From JACXVD01 sp020446665 (lineage in GTDB: Bacteria; Pseudomonadota; Alphaproteobacteria; Sphingomonadales; Sphingomonadaceae), in contig JAWKXQ010000007.1 of assembly GCA_041396905.1 (NCBI GenBank), positions 39,509 through 103,508 of the forward strand: a stretch of DNA of 64,000 nucleotides, read 5' to 3'. This document shows positions 63,953 through 64,000 of the stretch, piece by piece (positions within the stretch are counted from its first letter, which is position 1; every line of letters starts with the position of its first letter). Position numbers and translations under genes: made by a program. A model generated the notes under the pieces. The model was not told where the DNA came from. It saw only the letters and a list, made by a program, of their open reading frames with translations, and ran no database searches.

Positions 63953-64000
63953 GCCGCCACTTTCCAGAAAATCCAAGATTGTCTATAAGGCCCGCAGAAA

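Overview
The window is high-G+C, gene-dense DNA from an alphaproteobacterium, most likely a sphingomonad or Erythrobacteraceae relative. This is an inference from three things: a split glycine decarboxylase (gcvPA/gcvPB) and a split cobalamin methionine synthase, a Caulobacter-like ECF sigma/NrsF-controlled bufferin locus, and intergenic palindromes of the type common in that group. I see no prophage, insertion sequence, rRNA or CRISPR array. One tRNA-Gly(CCC) lies near the right edge.

Layout. (1) 1-3460: acyl-CoA dehydrogenase fragment, then a reverse-strand esterase and acyl-CoA synthetase. (2) 3542-7715: copper/metal-linked bufferin locus with two divergent arms. BufA1-DoxX-ECF sigma-NrsF runs left and BufA2-BufB(MNIO)-BufC runs right. 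A mirrored pair of GTAAC-N16-CGAA promoters lies between them. (3) 7802-13585: methionine module. An ArsR/methyltransferase fusion with a 20-bp operator precedes metF and the two halves of metH. A frameshifted TSUP permease follows. (4) 14578-19425: tandem glycine riboswitch followed by gcvT-gcvH-gcvPA-gcvPB.

(5) 19764-39826 is the most unusual part. A CHASE2 adenylate/guanylate cyclase and a secreted partner are followed by a five-haem cytochrome, a double HbpS/GlcG-domain lipoprotein, an outer-membrane barrel and a ten-haem/LVIVD-propeller cytochrome. On the opposite strand are a CpdA-like phosphoesterase, an FHA-TM-ten-haem fusion, a di-haem cytochrome b (two HX13H pairs) and an 821-residue protein combining an FAD/NAD oxidoreductase, two cyclic-nucleotide-binding domains and four [4Fe-4S] clusters. 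A CcmI-like TPR protein closes the region. Together they look like a complete cytoplasm-to-surface electron conduit under cyclic-nucleotide and possibly phospho-control. I do not recognise it as a described system.

(6) 41964-57560: sulfide/persulfide module. It has SQR, DUF2892, rhodanese, persulfide-dioxygenase-like MBL protein, a Blh-type phosphatase, SulP, an ArsR repressor with a peroxiredoxin, a TolC-MFP-RND pump, thioredoxin and a CioAB-type bd oxidase. Two divergent promoter regions share a similar operator-like element. (7) 57583-63952: a PAS-GGDEF-EAL-PilZ gene carrying a frameshift and preceded by two TTAACCAT half-sites, a secreted hypothetical protein, a sensor kinase with its LuxR-type regulator, a small lipoprotein and the tRNA.
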